Shown here in pieces: positions 1 to 7,005 of a DNA stretch of 51,675 bases. The number at the start of each line of letters is the position of its first letter. The stretch's first letter is position 1. The notes under the pieces are model-generated. The model worked only from the letters and a program-made list of their open reading frames with translations. It was not told the DNA's origin and searched no databases. Both the position numbers and the translations under genes were made by a program. Source of the stretch: Candidatus Woesearchaeota archaeon (lineage in GTDB: Archaea > Nanobdellota > Nanobdellia > SCGC-AAA011-G17 > GW2011-AR18); NCBI GenBank assembly GCA_018302545.1, contig JAGVZM010000005.1, positions 1-51,675 of the forward strand, written 5' to 3'.

Positions 1-354
1 CCAATTAGACAGGATACTGTTGTTAATAATGCTAGATTAATTAATTTAATGGGGGCTTTGTTTAATTTTAATATTTGTGAAAGTACTCAGTTACAGGAGG
101 CAATGGTTGCTTGTTATAATGATAAAGAAATTTGTGATAAAACTGATAGCTGTACTTTTGTTAAAGATAAAGTTGAGGAAATTTTACAATCTAGTGGTTT
201 AAGACTAAAAAATGAAAGTTACTCTATTTCTATAGGAAAAGGTGATAATCCAAAATTTTTATTAGATGAATGTAATAATATAGGGATATTGGTTAGTACT
301 ACTATAATAGATAGTAATAGGGATCATTATAATTCTTATTTTAGGACTTGTTGA
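1..354 (+). CDS. C-terminal part of an unidentified cysteine-containing protein
   Basis: The reading frame is open from the first base of the window and ends at TGA 352-354, so this is the last 117 residues of a gene that starts outside. The first internal ATG (position 49) is probably not the start, because the frame is open before it with similar codon use. The piece has six cysteines, among them one in the final residue, and no membrane segment, which fits an exported domain with disulfides. I do not recognise the family. The S-layer gene downstream has its own promoter, so the two need not be co-transcribed. Confidence 0.6.
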   Translation, partial: PIRQDTVVNNARLINLMGALFNFNICESTQLQEAMVACYNDKEICDKTDSCTFVKDKVEEILQSSGLRLKNESYSISIGKGDNPKFLLDECNNIGILVSTTIIDSNRDHYNSYFRTC

Positions 355-513
355 AAAGCTATTCTCTTATATGCTCTCTTTTTCTTTATATTTTTTGTTA
401 TATTTTCACTTTTTAGTGATAATATGTTTAGTATCTTTATTTTAATTGATTTATCGAATTAAGGCTTATAACCTTCAAATTTTGAGGAATTAGGGTCCTT
501 GTATGTACTCGAG

Positions 514-533
514 TATATATATCTTTATAAATC
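514..533 (+). promoter_or_regulatory. TATA box of the S-layer gene
   Basis: A TA-rich run ends in CTTTATAAATC (523-533). Transcription would start near 553-558, leaving a leader of about 50 nt before the ATG at 606, longer than for most genes in this window. Confidence 0.6.
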
Positions 534-552
534 GACTCTATGAGTACTGGTT

Positions 553-600
553 TAGGTACTAAAAATTCTAGTACCTATCATAATAACACTTGGAGGTGTT
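553..600 (+). promoter_or_regulatory. Structured 5' leader of the S-layer mRNA
   Basis: Two hairpins can be read directly. TAGGTACT (553-560) is perfectly complementary to AGTACCTA (570-577) across a 9-nt loop. AACAC (585-589) pairs with GTGTT (596-600), placing most of the Shine-Dalgarno sequence GGAGGTG (592-598) in the loop and 3' arm. The first hairpin begins about where transcription should start, so it could protect the mRNA 5' end; the second could tune ribosome access. Both roles are inferred. Confidence 0.5.
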
Positions 601-605
601 CAAAT

Positions 606-2990
606 ATGCAAGAAAAGTTTGCGTTAACAAAGACGTTAAGAAAAGTGGCTGCAGTTGGAACTAGTTTAGCACTAGTTGGTGTAACTGTTAGCGGTGCATT
701 GGCAGCAGGCTTAGGCGATTTGCCTTCTCCATTTACAAACAACTCAAGTAATACTGTTGTTGTTTATGGAAGTCAAGCAGATAATGCTGCTGTACAAGAT
801 GTTGTAGATGCTTTAGGTGGAATGCCATCTGGCGGATCTGGAAGTGGATCTGGAAGTACAGGCGGTAGTTTAGCACAATTAAATCTTGAAGATTTTGAAA
901 ATGGTGAAAGAAAAGACATTGATGTAGGTAATGCTATAACTTCAGCTAATGCTGGTGGATTTAGTGCTACATTAGATGAAACTGATGGTGCAGGATTAAA
1001 AGATGGTAAGGTGGCTGTTAGCCTTGCAACAGATACAGATTATGACTACCATGAAGCTATTGCAATGGGTAGTTCTGTGTTTTTAGGGACTGCTTTAGAT
1101 CCTGGTACAGGAAGGTCTATTGATGAAGATTATGGTAGTGATGTTTTATTATTTATACCATCCAATCAATTGACTTATAACGTTATATTTGAAGAGAACA
1201 TGGATGCAGGTAACTTCTTTGCAAATGCAACTTCAAGTAATAAAATAACAACTGATTTTTTAGGACAAAGACTACAAGTAATTGGTGCTGGTAGTGCAGG
1301 TACAACTATTACTGCTTATGCAGGTGACTTATTTGAGATGAAGAGAGGAGACTCAGTAGTTTCTTGCGGTGGTAAGACTGTTAGTGTATCTTCAATTGAT
1401 ACAAATAGCGCTGTATTTAGAGTAGATGGGTCTAGTCCACAATCTATTAATGAAGGAAATAGCCAAAGAGTTGGTGGTTGTGAAATCTTCGTAGAAAATG
1501 CTATTGATAGTAATGAAGATGCTAATGATGTAGTTATTGTAGCTTTACAAAAAGGACTTACTGGAGATGCAATTGAGTCATATACTACTGGTAGTGCTTT
1601 TATTGGAGAAGATGACAATACTTACTTATGGGCATGGAACTTAAGTGGTTTAAATCAAGGTACAGCAACAAGTATATCTCTTGGTGTATCTTTGCATGAA
1701 GACTTAAATTCAGATGATACAGATGATTTAGGATCTAAAATTATGGATCTTGGATTATTAAAATCTGATAAAAGACATTTAGGTACTGGTGACTACTTGT
1801 GTTTACCAAATAGATATAGTTGTCTAGTATTGGAAGGACAAGATGGTGACTGGAAATGGAATGATTACATCTTTGAAGATGACACAGAGACCTTATATGA
1901 AACTGGTGCATCAACTACTTACTTGAGTAGTGCTAGTGCTCTTAGATTTAGAGCTATTGGGGTTGGAGAGGATAAAGGTTTCACTTTAAGAAGTGGTAGA
2001 GATACTACTCCTGCTGATATTTCAAGTGGAGATACAGCTAGTTTGTGGTTCTATTATAACAACTCTATGAATGCTACTGCCCATAGTGGTGTACAAGTAT
2101 TTAGTGAGGATAAAACTACTGCTAGAGCTGTTGCTGTAGACTTAGATGGAAATGGTACTCCTGCTACAACTGTAGCTGATGCTGTATTAAATAGTACTAC
2201 TGTACAAGTAGCTAGATTTGACAATGGAGATTATAACTCTCTAATTTATGTTACAGTACCTGCGGCTCTTACTGGAGCTGCTGCATCTGCTGCAAATAGG
2301 CAGGTTACCTTTACATTAGAAGGAGAGAGAGGAAGTAACTTGACTTTCTATGCTCAAGGTGGAGCTACTGGCGGATTTACTTTCTTAGGTGATCAAGCTG
2401 GTGAAGATAGTACAAAGACTCTTAGTTATGGTAGCACTTTATTGAGTGGTTATGACAAAGATATGAGAAAATCTGATGCAGTAGTTGTAAAAGACCCTAA
2501 GGGTAACATTGATAGTGACTCTGTTAAGTTAAGTATACCTAATGACGACGATTTCGAATACTGGGTAAGATTTGCTAGACCTAAGTCAGGTGTGGTAAGT
2601 ACTACTACAGGAACTGGAAGTTCAGCAGTTGTTGCATCATTAAAGATGATGGATACTGAAGTTGGAGCTGTTTCCAGTTTAGGTAAGAACGTTGTTGCTG
2701 TTGGTGGACCATGTGTTAATGCAGCTACAAGAGAAGTACTAGGTTTAGGAACTGAACCTAAATGCGGTGCTGACTCTGGTTTAACTGCAGATACTGCTAT
2801 GTTAGAACTTAAGAGTTTAAGTGGCGGTAAAATGGCACTATTGGTTTACGGTTGGGAAGCAGATGATACAAGAAGAGCTGCTCTTGTTGTAAAGAATCCT
2901 GCTAGGTATAAAAGCCAACTAGATGGCAAGAACAGTGCAACAATTAGAGGTCCAGATTTAGATGTCAGTAACATACAAGTTACTGCATAA
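606..2990 (+). CDS. S-layer protein (MJ0822/Methanococcus-type)
   Basis: Major cell-surface lattice protein, 794 aa. I choose ATG 606 because GGAGGTG lies 7 nt upstream and the protein then begins with a normal Sec signal peptide (about residues 1-33, ending ALA). An ATG at 540 in the same frame would add 22 residues before the signal. Just after the signal comes a segment with NTVVVYGSQADNAAVQDVV, typical of the S-layer N-terminal domain. The C-terminus has a stretch with LLVYGWEADDTRRAA, typical of the S-layer C-terminal domain. About nine N-x-S/T sequons can be counted, making it a likely substrate of AglB at 19.4 kb. There is no C-terminal membrane anchor. A Gly/Ser linker lies near residues 75-90. 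Base composition is visibly less AT-biased than in the neighbours, as expected for a very highly expressed gene. Confidence 0.9.
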   Translation: MQEKFALTKTLRKVAAVGTSLALVGVTVSGALAAGLGDLPSPFTNNSSNTVVVYGSQADNAAVQDVVDALGGMPSGGSGSGSGSTGGSLAQLNLEDFENGERKDIDVGNAITSANAGGFSATLDETDGAGLKDGKVAVSLATDTDYDYHEAIAMGSSVFLGTALDPGTGRSIDEDYGSDVLLFIPSNQLTYNVIFEENMDAGNFFANATSSNKITTDFLGQRLQVIGAGSAGTTITAYAGDLFEMKRGDSVVSCGGKTVSVSSIDTNSAVFRVDGSSPQSINEGNSQRVGGCEIFVENAIDSNEDANDVVIVALQKGLTGDAIESYTTGSAFIGEDDNTYLWAWNLSGLNQGTATSISLGVSLHEDLNSDDTDDLGSKIMDLGLLKSDKRHLGTGDYLCLPNRYSCLVLEGQDGDWKWNDYIFEDDTETLYETGASTTYLSSASALRFRAIGVGEDKGFTLRSGRDTTPADISSGDTASLWFYYNNSMNATAHSGVQVFSEDKTTARAVAVDLDGNGTPATTVADAVLNSTTVQVARFDNGDYNSLIYVTVPAALTGAAASAANRQVTFTLEGERGSNLTFYAQGGATGGFTFLGDQAGEDSTKTLSYGSTLLSGYDKDMRKSDAVVVKDPKGNIDSDSVKLSIPNDDDFEYWVRFARPKSGVVSTTTGTGSSAVVASLKMMDTEVGAVSSLGKNVVAVGGPCVNAATREVLGLGTEPKCGADSGLTADTAMLELKSLSGGKMALLVYGWEADDTRRAALVVKNPARYKSQLDGKNSATIRGPDLDVSNIQVTA

Positions 2991-3000
2991 ATCTTAAACC

Positions 3001-3034
3001 TTTTTTCTTTTTTCTTTTATTTCTCTTATTTTTA
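3001..3034 (+). terminator. T-rich terminator after the S-layer gene
   Basis: Several T runs interrupted by C follow the stop codon within 40 nt, with no stem. This matches the oligo-T type of archaeal termination signal and would separate the S-layer transcript from the genes downstream. Confidence 0.5.
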
Positions 3035-3085
3035 TGAAACTATTTTTGGAAAAGTTTTTATTCTAGTGTTTTTTAATCATGAGTT

Positions 3086-3697
3086 ATGAAGAAGAGAAGA
3101 TTTTCTAAAGAGAGAATTAATGGACAGCCAAATACTAAAAATACTTGGTTTAATGGTACCTATTTTGGAGCAATAGTAGTTTTAGGTATAATTGTTCTTA
3201 TGGTCTTTTCTGCATTTGCTATTAGCTTGGGGAATACGGATAATGGTCAAGAGACTATAGAATATAATGGTATTGAGTTTCAAAATAAGAATGGATTATG
3301 GTATTTTAATTTCAATGGTCTTAATTATGGTATGGAGTATTTGCCTACTGATTTAGAATGGGTTGAGAGCGTTAATTTGGGCCAGGAAGTTTTTGGGGAT
3401 AAGATCTATTTAATATTTAATCCAGGTGAGTATTCTGAGGATAGTGTGGAAATACTTAGATTAAAGCAGTTTTTAACTTCTGGTGGAAAATTGGTTTCGC
3501 CTGCTTGCAGTCAGGAGGGTGGATGTGGGGACTATCCTATAATTGATTGTAGGAGTGATTTAAAATCTGTTTATTTGAGAAATGGAAATGAGAGTAAAAT
3601 TTTTAAAGAAGATAATTGTATAATTGTAGAAGCAAAAAGTGGAGAAGAAAATTTTGTTATTACTAGATTATTCTATTCTTTATTGGGTGTATTCTAA
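3086..3697 (+). CDS. Membrane-anchored exported protein, first of a tandem pair
   Basis: 203 aa with a basic cytoplasmic N-terminus, one membrane segment at about residues 27-48, and an outside domain. I do not recognise the family. The last third (Cys, V-Y-L, a glycine-containing turn, a second Cys, and a terminus ending LLGVF) repeats in the next protein, so the two are diverged paralogues. The four cysteines around residues 143-155 and the later one could form disulfides outside the cell. The stop overlaps the next start as TAATG, so the two are translated together. Position after the S-layer gene suggests a cell-envelope role, but that is only context. Confidence 0.75.
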   Translation: MKKRRFSKERINGQPNTKNTWFNGTYFGAIVVLGIIVLMVFSAFAISLGNTDNGQETIEYNGIEFQNKNGLWYFNFNGLNYGMEYLPTDLEWVESVNLGQEVFGDKIYLIFNPGEYSEDSVEILRLKQFLTSGGKLVSPACSQEGGCGDYPIIDCRSDLKSVYLRNGNESKIFKEDNCIIVEAKSGEENFVITRLFYSLLGVF

Positions 3698-4341
3698 TGG
3701 TTAAGAAAAATAGTTTTTTGAATAATAATTGGTTTTGGTTTTTAATAATTGGTTTTGTTATTTTAGTTTTTCTTGGACTAATTTTTTATTGGGTTAATAT
3801 TTTTGTTGATTATAGATATGATTATTCTGGAAAAAATGGAGATTTTGATGTTAGTAGATCTGAATTAAGTAATATAATATTTTATCATATTTCTGTTTTT
3901 TATGATGATTTTAATTATGTTTATTCTTTTAGAAATCATCCTAAAGATTTAGAGGAGTTGTATTTAGAGGAGGATATATTTTTGAAGTTAAATAGAGGAA
4001 ATAGTACTAAAATTTTGTATGTTACTACAGATAAAGATATCTCTGCTATGACCTCTGGAAGAGTTCTTTTAGCTACATCTGCATTTGAACAAGTTTTGGG
4101 GTATAGTGAGGGAATATATAGAGTTAATATTGTTAATACTTATACTACAAATGTTTCAAGTCTTGTTCCTCCTAGAACCTGTGATGATGTTGATGAAAAC
4201 AATGCTGTTATTTATTTAAAATTAGGAGATGAAAATAAAGTTTATAGTGAAGGAGATTGTGTTATTATTCAAGGCTACGGTGCTGATGGTTTAGTTAAAG
4301 TGAGTGAGAAATTTGCATATCATCTGTTAGGAGTGTTTTAA
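3697..4341 (+). CDS. Membrane-anchored exported protein, second of a tandem pair
   Basis: 214 aa with a short cytoplasmic N-terminus and one hydrophobic anchor at about residues 13-34. The outside part ends with the pattern shared with its neighbour: CDDVDENNAVIYLKLGDEN, then a second Cys, then a terminus HLLGVF. The ATG overlaps the TAA of the first gene by one base. No catalytic motif is seen. It may be a paired subunit of an envelope assembly; the function is unknown. Confidence 0.75.
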   Translation: MVKKNSFLNNNWFWFLIIGFVILVFLGLIFYWVNIFVDYRYDYSGKNGDFDVSRSELSNIIFYHISVFYDDFNYVYSFRNHPKDLEELYLEEDIFLKLNRGNSTKILYVTTDKDISAMTSGRVLLATSAFEQVLGYSEGIYRVNIVNTYTTNVSSLVPPRTCDDVDENNAVIYLKLGDENKVYSEGDCVIIQGYGADGLVKVSEKFAYHLLGVF

Positions 4342-4354
4342 TCTTAATGTGAGG

Positions 4355-4374
4355 AGAACGTTCTTTTATATATT
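4355..4374 (+). promoter_or_regulatory. Palindrome and TATA box before the RelE-like gene
   Basis: A perfect 10-bp palindrome AGAACGTTCT (4355-4364) abuts a TATA-like TTTTATATATT. The palindrome is in the position of an upstream operator or activator site. That it binds the toxin-antitoxin complex is a guess. Confidence 0.35.
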
Positions 4375-4419
4375 ATTAATATTTTATAATCTCATTAAAT
4401 TAAAGGATGTTAAATTATT

Positions 4420-4734
4420 ATGTTTCGTGTTTTTCGTTCTGATTGGTACCAGAAGAAGTTTGATAAATTAGAAAAAGCAGAACAAGAAAGAATTGTAAAG
4501 TTTGAGCAACATTTGAAAGAGCAGCCTTACAATGGGAAGCCTTTAGGTTATGACTTTTTTAGAGAGAAGAAATTTGATGAAAAACGTTTGATTTTTCTTG
4601 TGTATGAAACTCATAAGATAGTTTTTCTTGTTACAATTACAGATAAAAAAGCTCAGCAGACTGAAATTGATATGATTAAAGCTAATTTGGATGTATATAA
4701 AGATAGTATTAAAAAATTAAGTGAGAAAATTTAA
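4420..4734 (+). CDS. RelE/ParE-superfamily toxin (type II TA)
   Basis: 104 aa, the usual size. It has the helical hairpin N-terminus (SDWYQKKFDKLEK) followed by the beta-sheet core with GKPLGYDFFREKKFDEKR and a strand LIFLVYETHKIVFLVTI. This pattern marks archaeal RelE-like ribosome-dependent mRNA interferases. The basic residues of the core (Arg and Lys near 48-56) are where such toxins contact mRNA. Unlike a normal TA operon there is no antitoxin gene upstream. A small antitoxin-like gene is encoded on the opposite strand and its stop codon overlaps this one. Activity is inferred from family resemblance only. Confidence 0.75.
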   Translation: MFRVFRSDWYQKKFDKLEKAEQERIVKFEQHLKEQPYNGKPLGYDFFREKKFDEKRLIFLVYETHKIVFLVTITDKKAQQTEIDMIKANLDVYKDSIKKLSEKI

Positions 4735-4862
4735 ACTTCTTTTACTTTGCCTTCTAAAATATCTTTAATTCCCTTTGCTATGTCTTGAAGGAGTTCTTGA
4801 TCTACTTTTTTGGTTTTCTTTAATTCTTCATATTCTTTTTTTGGTATTGTTATTGTTTCCAC
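4731..4862 (-). CDS. Small RelB-like antitoxin, convergent to the toxin
   Basis: A 43-aa frame beginning at GTG (4862-4860) and ending at TAA (4733-4731), with the sequence start ETITIPKKEYEELKK, then VDQELLQDIAKGIKDILEG and KVKEV. This is the typical layout of archaeal RelB-like antitoxins: an N-terminal beta strand, a K-K-E-Y-E-E-L helix and an acidic C-terminal helix that wraps the toxin. Its stop codon overlaps that of the toxin gene in opposite orientation. A TATA box sits 26 nt before the GTG, so the mRNA is probably leaderless, which supports this start. It is too short to be found by length cut-offs. Confidence 0.65.
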   Translation of the reverse strand: METITIPKKEYEELKKTKKVDQELLQDIAKGIKDILEGKVKEV

Positions 4863-4882
4863 AGTAATTTTTGGGAGTAAAA

Positions 4883-4892
4883 GTTTATATAT
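4883..4892 (-). promoter_or_regulatory. TATA box for the small antitoxin gene
   Basis: On the minus strand ATATATAAAC is centred about 26 nt before the GTG at 4862, the spacing expected for a leaderless archaeal transcript. Confidence 0.55.
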
Positions 4893-4986
4893 CTTACTTT
4901 TTTGGTTTTAGTGAGTTATAACCTCTTTCTATATTTAATATTAATTGTAAACTTATCTCCTTCAATTATTTTGGATTTGTGTAAAA

Positions 4987-4996
4987 CTTTATAAAT
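4987..4996 (+). promoter_or_regulatory. TATA box of the interrupted tRNA gene
   Basis: CTTTATAAAT is centred 27 nt before the first acceptor base at 5019, the classic spacing for an archaeal stable-RNA promoter. The rest of 4863-5018 shows no gene. Confidence 0.6.
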
Positions 4997-5056
4997 GTTC
5001 ATCAATTCCTTAAATCATGCCGCGGTCGCATAACCTGGCATTGCGCTGATTTTAAA

Positions 5057-5100
5057 CCTTAAAGGTTTAGGAGTGTATGTCTTGAACTAGGTTAAAGGGA
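5057..5100 (+). other. Proposed anticodon-loop intron of the tRNA
   Basis: Placing an intron after position 37 restores a 7-nt anticodon loop. TTTAA (5051-5055) can pair with TTAAA (5092-5096) and CCT (5057-5059) with AGG (5089-5091), giving a relaxed version of the bulge-helix-bulge fold, with bulges of 1 and 5 nt rather than 3 and 3. The boundaries are uncertain by a few bases. The intron also contains its own 8-base inverted repeat near 5053-5069. Confidence 0.45.
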
Positions 5101-5132
5101 AACCAGTTTCCTAACGGATGTGCAGGTTCAAA

Positions 5133-5182
5133 GCAACCTTTTTGGGAAAAATGTTGACGAAAAACTCAATAGGTTATGGAAG
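5133..5182 (+). other. Proposed T-loop intron of the tRNA (position 59/60)
   Basis: Around the junction a near-canonical bulge-helix-bulge can be drawn: outer helix is the T stem; central 4-bp helix TTCA (5127-5130) with TGGA (5177-5180); 3-nt bulges AAG (5131-5133) and AGT (5181-5183); inner helix AACCT (5135-5139) with AGGTT (5171-5175). Cutting after the second base of each bulge leaves the T loop TTCAAAT, a consensus T loop. Boundaries could shift by one base. Confidence 0.6.
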
Positions 5183-5238
5183 TCCTGCCCGCGGCGTTTT
5201 CAAATAAAGTTTAAAAATAAGGAGATATTACAAGATTT

Positions 5239-7005
5239 ATGGTTTTTGAGTTTTTGAATAATCTGGGGTGGTTTGCTTTTCTATCTTTGATTCCTTTCAT
5301 TATAATATATTTAATAAAACCTACTCCTTCAACATTGAAAGTTCCTTCTTTGATGTTCTTTATGCAGCATACTAAACAAAGCAAGGCTGCATCTTGGTTA
5401 AAATATTTATTTAGAGATTTACTATTTTTATTACAGTTGCTTGTTTTGTTATTATTAAGTTTTACAATTACTCAACCTTTTTTTTCTGCTTTTACAGATG
5501 TTGTTTCTGATAATATTGTTTTTGTTTTGGATACTAGTGCTAGTTCTAAGGTTTTAGAAGATAAGGATCTTTCTAGGTTTGATATTGCAAAGGAAAAGAT
5601 AGAAGAGTTTGCTACTTCTGAAAACTCATTGGTTTTATTAAAGTCTGAGCCTATTCTTGCTTTACAAGGAGTTAGTAAGGGTGAATTAAAGAGATATTTA
5701 AGCAGATTAGAACCTAGTGATGATGTGACAGATATTTCAAGTGCAATAAGTCTTGCTGGGACTCTATTAGAGAAGGATCAAGGAAGGATTGTGGTTGTTA
5801 GTGATTTTGCTAATAGTAAGGGTAGTGATTTTATTAATAGTAAATCTCTTGTTGAAAGTAAGGGAGTAGATGTAGATTTAGTTGATACTAAAATTTCTAA
5901 TAGATCCAATTTAGGTATTGTTGATATGATTATTAGTGAGGATACAGTTAATCTCTATATAAAAAATTTTAATAATAAAACTGAAAAGGTTTCTTTAAAA
6001 TTCAATAATGAACTTAAAGAGATTAATATAAATGCAAATGAAGTTGAGCCTTTTGTTTTTAAATTAAAAGATAATCTGACTAGAGTTGAGATTGTTAATA
6101 AAGATGATTTTTTGATTGATAATTCTGTTACTATTGTAAAACCTTATTCTAATTCAATTAATGTTTTATATATTGCAAATACTCCTTCTAAATATATTAA
6201 AGCAGTTTTAAATTCTATAGATAATTTAAATTTAGTAATAGCAACTCCTCCTGTTGTTCCTAAAGGAGATTATGATTTATATATTATTGGTGATGTTAAT
6301 AAGAAAGATATTGTCTTTGATACTTTTGGAGCTATAAAAAGAGATGTTGAGGAAAATGGCAAAGCAGCTATTATTTTAAGCAATCCACATATTAAGGATA
6401 TTGATTTTGAAGGTTTGATTACTTTGAATTTTAATGATCTTGTTAATGGGGGCAGTACTTCTATAAATCAAATCAATAAGTTTACTAAGGATGTTGAATT
6501 TGGAGAAGTTAAGAAAGTTTATTCAGTTGAATCTAAAGGGAATGTAATTGTTGAAACCTCTAACCAAAGTGTTGTTGAATTATTTAAACTAGGAAAGGGC
6601 AAGACAGTTTATTATGGAATTATGGAACATTATAGTGATTTTCATTTAACTCCTAGTTATCCCTTCTTTTGGAATAATCTAATTAGGTTTTTATTGGATA
6701 GGAAGGATTTGAATGAAGTAAATCTTAAAGCAGGAGATACTTTAGTTTTGGATAATCAGACTATTGTTTTAGATAAAGTTGGAGTTTATGATGTTAATAA
6801 TGCTAAATTTGCGATGAATCTACTTAATGAAAAAGAATCAGATATAAATTTTGTTTATCAAAATAAAGATATTGAATATTCTGGATCTGAATTAGAAAGA
6901 GTTAAGACTGAAGTTGATTATGATCTTAATTTTTATATAACTATATTAGTAACTTTTTTAGTATTAATTGAATTTATATATATCAAATTTAGAGGTGAGA
7001 TATAA
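5239..7005 (+). CDS. BatA-like membrane protein with VWA domain
   Basis: 588 aa. The N-terminus has two membrane segments (about 10-25 and 58-80) around a loop that starts KPTPSTLKVPSLMFF, the layout of the BatA/aerotolerance N-terminal domain. A von Willebrand A domain follows, with MIDAS start DTSAS at residue 98. A third membrane segment lies at the C-terminus (about 562-582). GGAG lies at 5221-5224, 14 nt from the ATG. The stop overlaps the next start as TAATG. In other prokaryotes such proteins work with MoxR ATPases and DUF58 proteins in metal-dependent assembly or envelope stress. Here all partners follow in order. Confidence 0.8.
   Translation: MVFEFLNNLGWFAFLSLIPFIIIYLIKPTPSTLKVPSLMFFMQHTKQSKAASWLKYLFRDLLFLLQLLVLLLLSFTITQPFFSAFTDVVSDNIVFVLDTSASSKVLEDKDLSRFDIAKEKIEEFATSENSLVLLKSEPILALQGVSKGELKRYLSRLEPSDDVTDISSAISLAGTLLEKDQGRIVVVSDFANSKGSDFINSKSLVESKGVDVDLVDTKISNRSNLGIVDMIISEDTVNLYIKNFNNKTEKVSLKFNNELKEININANEVEPFVFKLKDNLTRVEIVNKDDFLIDNSVTIVKPYSNSINVLYIANTPSKYIKAVLNSIDNLNLVIATPPVVPKGDYDLYIIGDVNKKDIVFDTFGAIKRDVEENGKAAIILSNPHIKDIDFEGLITLNFNDLVNGGSTSINQINKFTKDVEFGEVKKVYSVESKGNVIVETSNQSVVELFKLGKGKTVYYGIMEHYSDFHLTPSYPFFWNNLIRFLLDRKDLNEVNLKAGDTLVLDNQTIVLDKVGVYDVNNAKFAMNLLNEKESDINFVYQNKDIEYSGSELERVKTEVDYDLNFYITILVTFLVLIEFIYIKFRGEI

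Larger units (their letters stand above)
5019..5196 (+). tRNA. Class II tRNA, probably Leu(UAA), with two introns
   Basis: The ends form a perfect 7-bp acceptor stem, GCCGCGG (5019-5025) with CCGCGGC (5189-5195). T8 is 5026. The D arm uses GCA/TGC with A14, G18G19 (5037-5038) and A21. The T stem is GCAGG (5122-5126) with CCTGC (5184-5188), but 57 nt separate its halves. The anticodon stem CTGAT (5046-5050) pairs with ACCAG (5102-5106) except one A-C mismatch, and the loop then reads TTTAAA plus A5101, anticodon TAA. A short variable arm is TCC/GGA (5109-5118), and T48 can pair with A15. Removing about 44 and 50 nt gives an 84-nt molecule. No CCA is encoded. The base after the acceptor is G, whereas archaeal tRNA-Leu normally has A73 and tRNA-Ser has G73, so the isotype is not certain. 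Confidence 0.65.

Noticed and set aside
540-605. S-layer start at ATG 540
   Set aside because: It would put 22 polar residues before the signal peptide and lies upstream of the likely transcription start; ATG 606 has a strong ribosome site.
1316-1618. Reverse-strand gene inside the S-layer gene
   Set aside because: It has no promoter or ribosome site and mirrors the strong codon bias of the S-layer gene.
5019-5196. RNase P RNA or SRP RNA
   Set aside because: The terminal stem and a GGAAGTCC stretch first suggested this, but the SRP helix 8 motif and the RNase P P4 core are not present in the right order, while acceptor, D-arm and T-arm features of a tRNA all fall in place.
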